Origin: Coix lacryma-jobi var. lacryma-jobi
Taxonomy: Eukaryota > Streptophyta > Magnoliopsida > Poales > Poaceae
Assembly (NCBI GenBank): GCA_009763385.1
Contig: CM019825.1
Span: 186,001-250,000 of the forward strand
Reading direction: 5' to 3'
DNA length: 64,000 bases
A program made the translations under genes and the position numbers. Below the pieces are notes generated by a model. That model searched no databases. It was given only the letters and a program-made list of their open reading frames with translations, and was not told the DNA's origin. Positions 35,366-45,101 of this stretch are shown in pieces (position 1 is the stretch's first letter; every line of letters begins with the position of its first letter).

Positions 35366-36478
35366 GGCCTCCTTGATGAACCCGGCCGCCAAAAGCTTGT
35401 GCACCTCCTCGCCGATGATCCTGCGCTTCTCCTCGTCGAAGCGGCGCAGGCGTTGCTTCACCGGTCTGGACCCGACCTGGATTTCCAAGGCATGCTCGGC
35501 GACTTCCCTCGGTATGCCCGGCATGTCCGAGGGGCCCCACGCAAACATGTCGATGTTCGCGCGGAGAAAGTCGATGAGCGCTGCTTCCTATTTAGGCTCG
35601 AGGCTGGCGCTGACGGCCAGCGTCTTGCCATCGGTCGAGGTCGGGTCGACGGGTATCAGCTTGGTGTGCTCCGCCGGCTCGAAGGTGCCAGCGTGGCGCT
35701 TCGCTTCAGGGGCCTCCTCGGTGGCCAGGGCGGCTAGGGCCTCGAGCGAGTCGAGCTGGACGTTTGCCTCCCCACGCTCGACGCACTCCACGTCGCAGTG
35801 GTACGCGTGCTCGTAGGATGTGTCGACGATGATGACCCCCTTTGGCCCCGGCATTTTGAGCTTCAAGTACGTGTAGTTGGGAACCTCCATGAACTTGGCG
35901 TAGCCTGGCCGGCCGATGATGGCGTGGTAGGTTCCTTGGAATCCAACCACCTCGAAGGTGAGCGTCTCCTGGCGGAAGTTAGCCGGCGTGCCAAAGCAAA
36001 CCGGCAGGTCGATGCGCCCGAGGGGGTGGGCCTTCTTCCCTGGTACGACTCCGTGGAACCCCCCGACACTGGGTCAGAGCTGACCCTCCGAAATCCCCAG
36101 GAGGTCGAGGGTCTCGAGGTATATGATGTTGAGGCTCGAGCCCCCATCCATCAACACCTTGGAGAACCGTACGTCGACGATGACGGGGTCGACGACGAGG
36201 GGGTACGCCCCCGGGTTTATGACACGGTCCGGATGGTCGTCACGGTCGAACGTGATCAACGCATCAGACCAGTCAAGGTACCGGGGGGCGTCGTGGCCGA
36301 GTGCAAAGATCTCCCGGCGCTCCTTCTTTCTTTCTCGAGTTGAGAGCCCGACGGTCGGCCCCCCGTAGATCATGTAGCAGTCGCGCACCGGGGGGAAGTT
36401 GTCGTCCGTGTCCCCACCGCCGCGCCGATTGTTATCCTTGCCCTTAGGCACGTCTTCTTTCTTATCGCCGAGCTTGGA
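35366..36478 (-). pseudogene. Gypsy protease region and truncated start of reverse transcriptase
   Basis: This continues gag in the same frame after the TAG at 36479-36481. It holds an aspartic-protease-like core (VLMDGGSSLNIIY, where DGG replaces the common DTG, then the flap-like GRPGYAKFMEVPNYTYLK) and an RT entry segment (IDMFAWGPSDMPGIP, EEVHKLLAAGFIKE). It is cut off right at the antisense gene's stop codon. Further in-frame stops are TGA at 36074-36076 and TAG at 35588-35590. Each is one C/T or G/A change from a sense codon expected in the family. All RT catalytic motifs, RNase H and integrase are missing. Confidence 0.85.
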
Positions 36479-38881
36479 CTAGTAGACTTTCAACAGTCGG
36501 CAGTCCTTTAACTTGTGATTTACGGGGCCCCTGTGATAAGTGCAGGGGTCCTCGAGCATCTGGTCGAAAACAGCCCCGTCAGGAGGGCCTCGGGGCTTCT
36601 TAGGCTCGAGGGCGCCTGCGAGCACCTCTTCGTCGTCGTCGTCATTGGCGTCGCGCTTTGCCTTCTGACCTTTGCGTTTGTTCTTTTTCTTTTTGTTGCT
36701 GTTGTTGTTGTCGTTCTTGGCGTCGTTGTCCTTGTTCGAGCCCTCCGGCGCGGTCACCGCCTTACCTTTGTCCGTGGAACGGCCAAAGAAGGCCCCCACT
36801 GCCTCATCGCCTGAGGCAAAGCTGGTGACGCGATCCATCAGGTTCTTGACCGTCCTGGGACGGTAGCGTCCTAGCTCATGAACTAGCTCTTGGCATGTCG
36901 TGCCCGCGAGGAACGCTGAGATGACGTCCTCATCAGGCACGTGGGGGAGCTCGAGGCGCTGCTTCGAGAACCGCCGAGCAAAGTCGCGGAGGGGCTCGTC
37001 CGCCGCCTGCCTGCAACGCCGTAGGTCCCAGGGGTTGCCTGGGCGCACGCAAGTCCCCTTGAAATTCCCGTCGAAGACCCTGACTAGGTCGGCCCAGTTG
37101 TCGATCCGATCCGGCGGGAGCCCCTCGAGCCACCGGCGGGCGTTGTCCGAGAGGTAAAGTGGGAGTTGGCGTATGATCACACGATCGTCGTTCTTCGCTC
37201 TGCCCAGTTGGCAGCCTAGGCGGAAGTCCGAGAGCCAGAGCTTGGGCTCGACCTCCCCGTCATACTTCACGATGTTGGTCGGTGGTCGGAAGCGGTCGGG
37301 GAGGGTTGAGCTGCGGATGGCCCGGCTGAAGACTCTGGGGCCCGGGGGCTCGAGGACTTGCCGGTCCTCGTCATTGTCGTAGCGCCCCCCTCGATGGGCG
37401 CTATAGCCACGCTCTTGGGCCCCCTTGTCCTTGCGCCGTCGGTTGATGTCGTTGCGGGCGTCATTGGGGTCTCGAGGTGGCCGGTTGTTGATGATCCGTT
37501 CGCGGACTGGCCTAGCTCGAGAGACGTCCGGCTGGTGGACGGATGCCTCGCGCTCGTTGCGGGGCGTGTCCGCCGGCTTCCCCGAGGCTGCTCCGCGCCG
37601 GCGTGACGCCGAGCTCTCGGCCTGCTGCACAGCGGCTGTCTCGAGGAGGTTCTTCATTTCCCCAAGCATGCGCCTGGCGTCAGGGTTGGAGACGGCGGGT
37701 AGATCGCAGAGCAACATGGCGGCTGCGACAACGTTCTGCCCGGCTCGCGGGAAGCATACCTCGGGGCATGCTGGTGCCCCGTCCTCGAGGATCCGCCGGT
37801 GGACCTCTCGAGCCCGACCTCGAGCTCCGGCTCCTCGAGGCTGGGGTGGTTCCTGCATCAGAGTTTGCCGGAGCTGCAGCAGGTGTCGCCGTTCTTCCTC
37901 GGCTTTGGTGATTGCCTCCCGCACCTGCGCGAGTTGCACCGCCCGGCCGTCGTCGTGCTGAGGCGGTGCAGCCGGTGCTGGAGGTTCGTTCCTCCCCTGA
38001 ACACGTGATCCGCCTGCCGCGGCCACGTCGCTGGGGTCCTCTAGATCGAGCGCCGGCCTGCCGTCGTCGCCCTCGTCCTCGGTATCGCATACGACCCCCT
38101 CGAGTTGGAAGCACTCCCTGGTGGGATCCCAGAGGTCGGGGTCGTGGTAGTCGTATTCGTCGGAGTCGGAGCTGTTGACGGCGTGCCGCCTTGGCAGATG
38201 CTGGGACCGCAGCTCGTGGTACCATTCTCCGACGGTGGCTCGCCGGGATGGCTCGATGGCTCGCGAGAAGCCGCGGTCGACGTGCGCGGGGTGGACGATC
38301 TCCAGGTTGGCCATGGCCTGCAGTAGCACGCCCGGGCTCTCCTCCTGCTCTGCCAGCGGTCGGTCCCGACGGCGCTCATTGAGCTGGCGAGCGTAGGCTG
38401 CTGCGGAGTTGTCGAGGCCAAACGGGAACCGCCGGCGTCGAGCGCGGTACACCCCGTGCGGGAGGAGGCTGGGTGGCGTCGACGGTGCGCGGCTCGGAGG
38501 CCTCTGGCCTGGCTCCTGGTCCGTGCGCATGGGGAACGCGAAGTCGCTGGGTGGGCGCGAGCGCGCCCTGGATGTCTCCGGCCGTGCGCCGGGCAGGCTC
38601 CTCCTCGGGAACTCCGCGCCGGCCACGGGGAAGTGGGTGTACGCCGCTGGCACCGCCTGTGCCTGGCGACGATGGTGACGACGGCGCCGCTCACGGGGTG
38701 GCAACGCGTGGTGGTGTGGGCGACGTGCCACGCTCCTCGCACGGGGTGGCGTGACACGCCCTCCACTCGGGCCCTCCGTGGAGAGCAAGGTCAGTTCGTT
38801 GCCGTTGTCGGTGGCCAGGAACTCGAGGCTCCCGAACCAGATGATGGCACCGGCAGAGAACGAAGGAGTCGAAGCAGCCAT
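36479..38881 (-). CDS. Gypsy gag polyprotein (Retrotrans_gag with zinc-knuckle-like end)
   Basis: ATG at 38881 (MAASTPSFSAG) lies 38 bp downstream of the primer-binding site and is preferred over upstream in-frame codons inside the LTR. The 800-residue product has a long Arg/Pro/Glu-rich N-terminal half. The gag capsid fold region follows (KLWLSDFRLGCQLG, LPLYLSDNARRWLEGLP, DNWADLVRVFDGNF, LRDFARRFSKQRLELP, ISAFLAGTTCQELVHELGR). A Lys/Asn-rich nucleic-acid-binding tail contains CTYHRGPVNHKLKDC. The frame is open throughout and stops at TAG 36479-36481, after which protease continues in the same frame. The stop could be a mutation or a readthrough signal. Gag forms the particle that packages element RNA. 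Confidence 0.85.
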   Translation of the reverse strand: MAASTPSFSAGAIIWFGSLEFLATDNGNELTLLSTEGPSGGRVTPPRARSVARRPHHHALPPRERRRRHHRRQAQAVPAAYTHFPVAGAEFPRRSLPGARPETSRARSRPPSDFAFPMRTDQEPGQRPPSRAPSTPPSLLPHGVYRARRRRFPFGLDNSAAAYARQLNERRRDRPLAEQEESPGVLLQAMANLEIVHPAHVDRGFSRAIEPSRRATVGEWYHELRSQHLPRRHAVNSSDSDEYDYHDPDLWDPTRECFQLEGVVCDTEDEGDDGRPALDLEDPSDVAAAGGSRVQGRNEPPAPAAPPQHDDGRAVQLAQVREAITKAEEERRHLLQLRQTLMQEPPQPRGAGARGRAREVHRRILEDGAPACPEVCFPRAGQNVVAAAMLLCDLPAVSNPDARRMLGEMKNLLETAAVQQAESSASRRRGAASGKPADTPRNEREASVHQPDVSRARPVRERIINNRPPRDPNDARNDINRRRKDKGAQERGYSAHRGGRYDNDEDRQVLEPPGPRVFSRAIRSSTLPDRFRPPTNIVKYDGEVEPKLWLSDFRLGCQLGRAKNDDRVIIRQLPLYLSDNARRWLEGLPPDRIDNWADLVRVFDGNFKGTCVRPGNPWDLRRCRQAADEPLRDFARRFSKQRLELPHVPDEDVISAFLAGTTCQELVHELGRYRPRTVKNLMDRVTSFASGDEAVGAFFGRSTDKGKAVTAPEGSNKDNDAKNDNNNSNKKKKNKRKGQKAKRDANDDDDEEVLAGALEPKKPRGPPDGAVFDQMLEDPCTYHRGPVNHKLKDCRLLKVY

Positions 38882-38918
38882 CCAGGAAACAGCGAGAAAC
38901 TGACTCGACACGCGAAGT

Positions 38919-38936
38919 CCCCTACCTGGCGCGCCA
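38919..38936 (-). other. Gypsy primer-binding site
   Basis: Two bases inside the 5' LTR the minus strand reads TGGCGCGCCAGGTAGGGG. TGG immediately after a short spacer is the expected complement to a tRNA 3' CCA end. The tRNA identity cannot be assigned without a tRNA set. Its position fixes the element's orientation. Confidence 0.7.
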
Positions 38937-38938
38937 AC

Positions 38939-40219
38939 TGTCGGTGTTTCGAACCCGGGGGTATGACACCAACTAGTAATATGATCGCGTGCTCTCTTCC
39001 TGGATGGTGATGCAAGATGACACAAGGATTTATCCTGGTTCGGGCAAAGAAGGCCCTACGTCCAGCGGGGGAGGAGGTTCTTGTATTACTTGCACCTAAG
39101 TGCTTGCACAGGGGCGAATACAAGCTTGGCGAGCGCGGACCGGGGTCCGAACTCGCGTGTGAGGGTGTATGGGCGTATGTGCGTTCTAACGTGTCCGTCG
39201 GAGTTGTGTAACCGTGGACTGAGGGCCCTGGTGTCCCCTTTTATAGAGCAAGGGGAGGCCAGGGTTACACAAGGGTATTACAGGTGTCGGGGCGTATGGT
39301 GCCCAATACGGGGAAGGGTAGGAACCCTGTCTTGTCGAAGACATTGTAGCCGACGTGGGGGCTGCTGTTGAGGCGTCCTTGGAGCGTGGCCTCCATCCTA
39401 GGCGCGGACGCGGAGACGTGGCGGCGTGGGGGCCGTACAGCGCCCATTCCAGCCTGTACAGGACGCGGCGGGGTCCCTCCGGGTCTTGTAGTACCTGTCC
39501 TCCAATAGCGTGAAAACGGTTAGGGCTCGAGGGGCGCGGAGCCGGCCTCGAGGTGGCGCCTACGAGGGGCTCGAGCCCCCGCAAGTACGGGCGAGCTCCG
39601 GGGAACCTGGTCGTACAGCGGAAATCCGGGTCTCGAGATGCGACCGGGACGTGCTACAGTGCAGGGTATGGTCGAACAGTGTTGTACTGGTGCCTTTTCA
39701 CCCATGCTTATGGTGAAAAGGAGGTTTGACTCAGACTCTGGTTCACTGTGGCGCATGCTGCGTCTCAGAGGACGTGACGGGGGTAGGTGAGTGCATTAAA
39801 TGCGCGGTATGGGGTTAGGGAGCAGGAAGCTTCATCCTCGTGGAGAGCTTCGAAGGGTAGTGGTGCACTCGCTCGAGCCCGTGCGCTGAGGGCTCGGGTG
39901 AGTGGAGGTTGAGCTCCAGCTCGAGGCCTAGATCGAGACGAGCCCTGAGGGATAGGCTATCGTGCTAGAGGGGCTCGAGGTCCCCGCGCGAGGTCCCGAG
40001 GAGCGATGCACAGCTGTTGCGGGTTCGAGGGGTGGGCTACCAGGAGGTGGTCGGTAAGGTCTCGACAAGTCTAAGCTCCCTGGTGGTGTGCCAGCGTTGC
40101 AGGCTCCGAGGGGTTGGTTTCTTGGGAGGTTAGCTTAGCTGGGTTTATTAATTGGTGTTCTAGGTTTAACCTATTTGTTTTGCGTTGATTGGGGGTACCC
40201 CTTTTGTGGACCCCCGACA
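38939..40219 (-). repeat. Gypsy 5' LTR
   Basis: This is the promoter-bearing LTR for gag. The canonical ends TGTCGG (minus-strand start at 40219) and CCGACA are intact. It is nearly identical to the left LTR, which implies a recent insertion on an evolutionary scale. Confidence 0.95.
39239..39246 (-). promoter_or_regulatory. TATA box of the Gypsy 5' LTR
   Basis: The minus strand reads CTATAAAAGGGG. It is the only strong TATA box seen in the LTR and lies about 300 bp before the LTR's inner edge, a plausible place for the start of the retroelement RNA. Confidence 0.6.
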
Positions 40220-41055
40220 ACAGATGATTCACCAATTCAGTCTCCCATCTCACTTTCTGGCGGCGCATTTGAGTTTCTTCCCAAGAGGAGACCGACTTGT
40301 TTCCCAGCCTCACAATACTCTTCGACTCCTTCTGCCCCAAATTTACCAAACTAGAAACCCTATTCAAAGGAGGCCAAACCTCTCCTGAAAACATCGAATC
40401 CGTCAGTTCAGTTTCAGAATTGGGGTTCAGAGCACCAAACCTTTTTGAGCCCTGTACCAGCGGATCAGCCCTGATCGCCAATTTACCCCACCCTTCTCCC
40501 ACAGCCTCAATCACTTGTTCCTTCTCCGAAGAATCCACATAGGAATCACTGGCAAACAGAACACTCCCTATGTCTGTCCCAGGAATGGATTTCTGCACTT
40601 TGCAACTCCCCTGATCACGAACCTCCTCAAACTTTCCATGAGCACATCCCGCACAAAACCGACACAGAGAAGCCTCATCCGTCAAAACAACCTCCGCCAT
40701 AGCATCACCACACCGCCCGCACCGGCGACACTCCATGAACTCCATAAATTTTCGTCAGGGGCAAGCCCGAGCCCAAAAAACACCCACAAGAGAAAACCAC
40801 CAAGCACTCCGACGACAAAGCGCGACGCGAGAAAACTCACCGGACAGAGGACGCAGCGTCGTCGCCCCAGCCGATTCTCCTACTTTTGCCCTCTAGGAAG
40901 GGACCGCCCTCCGGCGGCCGACTCGAAGACGGCAGCGGCGGGAACCGCCGCGCCTCCCGCTGGAAGTAGGCAAAAAAAGAAAAAAAGAAAAACTGCGCTC
41001 GCTAGCCTTTCCTTTCTTCTGAAAAAAAGAAAAAAAAAAGAAAAAAAAGTGATTT

Positions 41056-42006
41056 ATAATGGATGGAGTATCTTTTGTTATGGGCGAAGTGTAGAGCGAA
41101 GTGTGTGCTCTGACGTGTGCCTACAAGAAGTATTTGTGCTTGTCAGACCCCTCTGAATGGATGCAGGCCGTTTTTCTTCCCAGGCCGCATGCCAACGGAT
41201 CACATCAATCAGCCAAAGTACAGGACATTTCATGGTTTGATGTGATCCAAGTTGGAAGTCCGGTCTGGAATCTACAGAAACATTTGGGAAGCAATTAATG
41301 AATCCCTGCTACTGCTGCATTGACCTCTCTAGGCACCTCCGCACCTGTTTGAAACCGCGGCGACTACGAAATTTTTTCCTTGGAGCCGTTCGGTTACACA
41401 AATTAACCAGGAAGATTATGTAAATTAAATAAGTAATCCGGCTAGAAACAGTTCTAGGGAATTGTTCCCTAGTAATTGAACAGGCCCTATGGTCATTTTC
41501 AATACTCAGATTTTAGGGAGTACGTATAAGTTTCATATCTCAGTTTCTAATGTTCTCAGATTTTAGAAACAATAAAACTAGTTTAATTTTTTACACGAAG
41601 CAAAAGTATCCTCCTATTCTGCTTGTCTCAACTTGAGAGGGCCCTTTTGCATTTGAACCCCTCTGATTTGCATTTTTAATGTACAAGTCCTACAGACACA
41701 CACACACAAATGGCATTGCATTGGTCTTAGAAAATTGGCCAATGGCTTTGCATTGACGCGGGGCCAACGGCCGCTTAGCAGAACTGTCTTTGTCATGCTT
41801 TTCAACTCCTAGACAGGATTTGTGCTCCAATTGTAAACGTCGGTACGACGTGTGGATGAAATTAAAAATGTTGAGAAGGAATCAATCTGGTCATGGTTGC
41901 TGGCTGGGTAGTAGGCTGAGACCTGAGAAGAGACAGCTCTGACTATGACCAGCACCATCCGAACTCCAACGACATTTAGGCTCTTTATCAGTGCATATCT
42001 GATTGG
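41056..42006. other. No gene recognised
   Basis: Intergenic sequence. A 110-bp segment at about 41383-41492 has weakly paired ends (GGAGCCGTTCGGTTAC and GTAATTGAACAGGCCC) and might be a small MITE. A CA repeat lies at 41697-41707. Confidence 0.5.
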
Positions 42007-42008
42007 TA

Positions 42009-42220
42009 CTCCGTCCGTTCTAAATTATAAGTTATTCTAAAAATCTTAGAAAATCAAAGTTTTTCAAACCAAATTTATATAATAAAGTAATAACATTTAT
42101 GATATCAACTATTATTAGATTCTTTACCATTAGTTATATTTTCATAATGTATATCTTTGATGTCATAAATATTTTTGTATTCTTCTCTATAATTTTACTC
42201 AAATTTAAGATATTTGGACT
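42009..42220. repeat. Stowaway MITE, right end eroded
   Basis: The left end CTCCGTCCGTTCTAAATTATAA follows TA (42007-42008). The interior AT-rich words are typical of this subfamily. The matching right end is degenerate, so the limit is approximate. Confidence 0.55.
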
Positions 42221-42776
42221 CTCCCTATATTTTCATGCGGTCTTGGCATGAGACATTTGACTAGTCAAAAAAAGACTAATAATTAGTATAGGATCCTATA
42301 TATAAATCATATCAATAATAGTATATGCCGTGCATGCATGGAAACTTTATATACATAGTACTAGCCTACAACATAGACAATTATCCGATGTGTGATTAAA
42401 TTGATAACCAAGTGGTGGTAGCTAATAATAATCAATAGATGGAATTGTACCAGCTAGAACTAGGAAGGATGAAAAGGACACGACACCGGTTGCTTTTATA
42501 GTAGTTGCATGACCCAAACACACCAAAATATAGGAACCAGACTTCTGTCTATAATCTGCATATATATGATCAAAGGACATCATGTAATCTGTATATGTCG
42601 ATCAGCATGACTGCTGATCTACTGTTTGGCGATTGCGAACGAGATATATGATGCCGGCCAGAGAGTAGTTGTACCATATAGATTAGTTATTACTAGTTGC
42701 AGGTCTCCAAAACTGTTGGGATGATAGATGACAATGCAAATAAAGGCAGAATGATTTTGATGGATTCCTTGATACT
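42221..42776. other. No gene recognised
   Basis: AT-rich intergenic sequence with no paired ends or coding signal seen. Confidence 0.5.
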
Positions 42777-42778
42777 TA

Positions 42779-43015
42779 CTTCCTCTGTCCCTTTTTAATT
42801 GTCGTTCCCGGTTTCCATGTCACAAGTTTGACTCGATTTGTATCAAATACATGAAATATTTATATCTTTAAATAATTTTGTTATTGAAAAACTAGATTTA
42901 AAGATCTTTCCAATGATACTAATCATGTATGATTAATATTAATATTTTTAATATATATTTAATCAAAGATATTTCTCAGGAAGCGAAAACGACATTTATT
43001 TAGGGACAGACGGAG
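42779..43015. repeat. Stowaway MITE
   Basis: CTTCCTCTGTCCCT at the left pairs with AGGGACAGACGGAG at the right, with TA on each side (42777-42778 and 43016-43017). The arms continue as AATTGTCG and CGACATTTAT. Confidence 0.78.
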
Positions 43016-43017
43016 TA

Positions 43018-43651
43018 CATCCTACCAGCTGCCTGCCTTGTGTACTGCATGTCACCGGCTGGATCACGCGCGAGACTTATAGCTAGCCTTTTTTTTCTTT
43101 TTCCCGAATCACATCAGGCTAGCTTCTTCTCACCTGCAACGACTGGCCGTCAGAGTATCAGGAGAAATGAAGATAAGCTAGCTGGGAGTGGCAAAACAAA
43201 GATATTAGGCTAGCTTATCATCGCTACCAATAAGTATCATTATAATTAAGTGAGAAATTAAGTTCTTTGACACAACTCAGCTTTATGTGTAGCTTTCTAA
43301 GTGAAGTTGAACTGTTTTGAAAAAAAAAATGTTTGACAAAGCAGCTTTGCTAATAACTTAATATATGGTTGAGAGAGAGTTGTGAAAAAAATATTTTTCA
43401 GCTTCACCTTTCCTTTTTTGTGAGAGGAGAAAAAATAGCTTCACCCATAAACCTGTTTTGAAAAATAATATTTGGCAAAAAAAAAAACTTAACAGGACCT
43501 AAATCTACCAAGTGTGCGCTGAACAGTCTGCTGCTCTTGATCGATAGTACATGGATGCATGTGTAGCTTTATTAATAAATATATAATAATATACAAGCAC
43601 TGTTATATATTTTTTTGAGTCAAACAAGCACTGTTATATGCCCAATTCCAT
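43018..43651. other. No gene recognised
   Basis: AT-rich intergenic DNA. ACAAGCACTGTTATAT occurs twice (about 43593 and 43626), a short direct duplication flanking TTTTTTTGAGTCA. Confidence 0.5.
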
Positions 43652-44660
43652 TAGGACGAGCGTTCACTGTTTTCTATTCTAGCGAACGTTCTAACCATAC
43701 GTTTTTCTTTCCTTTTGTTTCCTGGTTTGATCTCTTTCTTTTTCTGTACGGACGAACCTAATTAATATTTTGTCTTTTGTGATACACAGAAGTGGAGGTT
43801 GTTGAGGAAAGGTCACGTGCACATGTTTCTTCTTGTCTTTTTCTCTATTTTTTCTTTTCTTATTTTACCTTTTTATTTTTATATAAATTATTTTATACAT
43901 AATTTTTGTTTTTCTACTAATATACTATGATATTAATTTATACGGCTAAATTCTTGAGAACTTACATGTACAACTTTATATCTAAGTCATTTGTAAGTTA
44001 CATATATATCTAAGTTATATAAGCAAATTATACACATATCTTTTCTTTTTTTAAAAAAAACTAAGTTCTACACAAAAAAATTATACTGCCACAATTTTTA
44101 ATATAACATTTTGTGAAGGTAAACTTCTTAGCACAAGTTTTTATCAAAACTTCGTTAGGCACGTTTATAAGTTGTATAGGTAACACAAGGTATATTGATT
44201 AAATTATGTAAAGTTGTATGAACTAATTTATGTACACAAGTTATGTTTTGACAAACTTTTGTACATAACTTATGTTTTCATTTTTTTGTGTGTTTCTAAG
44301 TTTTGGTATAAGTTATAATAATTGTTTCTTTGTGTGTTAATAACTTTTATGTTTGCAAGTTTTGGCATAAGTTATAAATTAATTCGTTTCTTTGTGTTTT
44401 AATTAATACCTTTTTGTAAATAAGTTATGTTTCATAACTTTTGTGTTTTCATATTTTTCATATAACTTAGCGTTATAAGTTGTACATATAAGTTATACAT
44501 GTAACTTTGTAGCTTTAAAAAATTTGTTAATTTTTTTATAGAAAATAGAAAACTTTCCAAAAAAAGAAAAGTTCCGGATTTTTTTTTGCCAAAAAAGAAA
44601 AGCCGTGGAAGTTGTCTGATCGTTCGCTAGATATAAATCAGGTGAACGTTTGCTGTTTAG
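43652..44660. repeat. Possible 1-kb terminal-inverted-repeat element, non-coding
   Basis: CGTTCACTGTTTTCTATTCT followed by AGCGAACG (43656-43689) is an imperfect inverted match of CGTTCGCTAGATATAAATCA followed by GGTGAACGTT (44620-44650). The interior is very AT-rich with many TAAGTTAT and ACAAGTT words and no coding frame. No clean target duplication could be defined, so superfamily and limits are unsure. Confidence 0.45.
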
Positions 44661-44845
44661 TGGTGTCGTGTTATATGACCGGTTCAGTCACAAGAAAGAT
44701 GTATATATAGTGTAATGAGCCCAGCTCACCTGATGCGGATGATGTGTGATGGAATTTACTATTAGGCCTCTTGCTCAGTGAGGCGTGCTGAAGGGCTGCG
44801 GTTTCACCACAAATAATAGATGCGTGGCCTATGTATATACATATA

Positions 44846-45101
44846 CTCCATCCGTTCAACAAAACATGCAACTATGGGTTCCGTGCCACCAAAAGTAGTT
44901 TGTATTTGACCAAATTTCTAATAAATATTATTCACATTTACGACTCTAAATTAATTTATTAAAAAATACATTTCGTAACGAATCTAATGGTATTTATTTG
45001 ATATCATAAATATTAATATATTTTTATCTATAATCAATCAAACTAGAGGTACTAAACCATGACACTGTGCTAGAATTGCATGTTTTTATGGACGGAGGGA
45101 G
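44846..45101. repeat. Stowaway MITE
   Basis: CTCCATCCGTTCAACAAAAC and the right end TTATGGACGGAGGGAG are both flanked by TA (44844-44845 and 45102-45103). The inner words CATGCAACTATGGGTTCCGT mirror GAATTGCATG. It is the same subfamily as 8510-8801. Confidence 0.85.

Larger units (their letters stand above)
28552..40219 (-). mobile_element. Tat-lineage Gypsy LTR retrotransposon, pol-deleted, with an antisense gene
   Basis: Two 1,281-bp direct LTRs (28552-29832 and 38939-40219) show the TGTCGG...CCGACA ends. The left LTR has one base changed in its outer CCGACA. The primer-binding site lies beside the right LTR and a purine-rich tract beside the left, so the element points to the left. It encodes gag, a protease region and the first few residues of RT, then breaks off. 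An antisense gene of the kind known from Tat/Grande-type elements follows. The target duplication is imperfect: ACAAA (28547-28551) against ACAGA (40220-40224). The element is 11.67 kb and lies inside LINE ORF1. It cannot encode its own RT, RNase H or integrase. Confidence 0.94.
25720..40745 (-). pseudogene. LINE ORF1: gag-like RNA-binding protein with two CCHC knuckles, split by the Gypsy
   Basis: ATG at 40745 opens a Cys-rich N terminus (CRRCGRCG, then CRFCAGC). The frame runs to the Gypsy junction at 40220 and, counting bases with one target duplication removed, resumes in phase at 28546. Further on are basic and Gly/Arg-rich stretches, then CYRCLQVGHHQSDC and CYKCKSQGHLAVDC zinc knuckles (about 27625-27690) and a DUF4283-like block. 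TAG at 27246-27248 and 26857-26859 and a one-base shift near the C run at 26926-26931 break it. With repairs the frame would join ORF2 without a stop, so ORF1 and ORF2 may originally have been one polyprotein. Confidence 0.85.
21890..41039 (-). mobile_element. Full-length L1-type LINE, minus strand, interrupted by a Gypsy element
   Basis: A perfect 16-bp direct duplication (GAAAAAAAAGTGATTT) lies at 21874-21889 and 41040-41055. The 3' end is next to a short T run on the + strand (poly-A of the minus strand) at 21890-21893. The 5' leader is GC-rich (40746-40975). After removing the nested Gypsy (28552-40219) the LINE is about 7.5 kb, which fits a full-length plant L1. It encodes a gag-like ORF1 and an endonuclease/reverse transcriptase. 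At least three in-frame stops and one frameshift show that it is inactive. Confidence 0.95.

Noticed and set aside
38882..39025. Extending the Gypsy gag start upstream into the LTR
   Set aside because: The extra codons lie in the primer site and LTR. ATG 38881 is the first start downstream of the primer-binding site.
41383..41492. Possible 110-bp MITE
   Set aside because: The ends match weakly and no target duplication could be defined.
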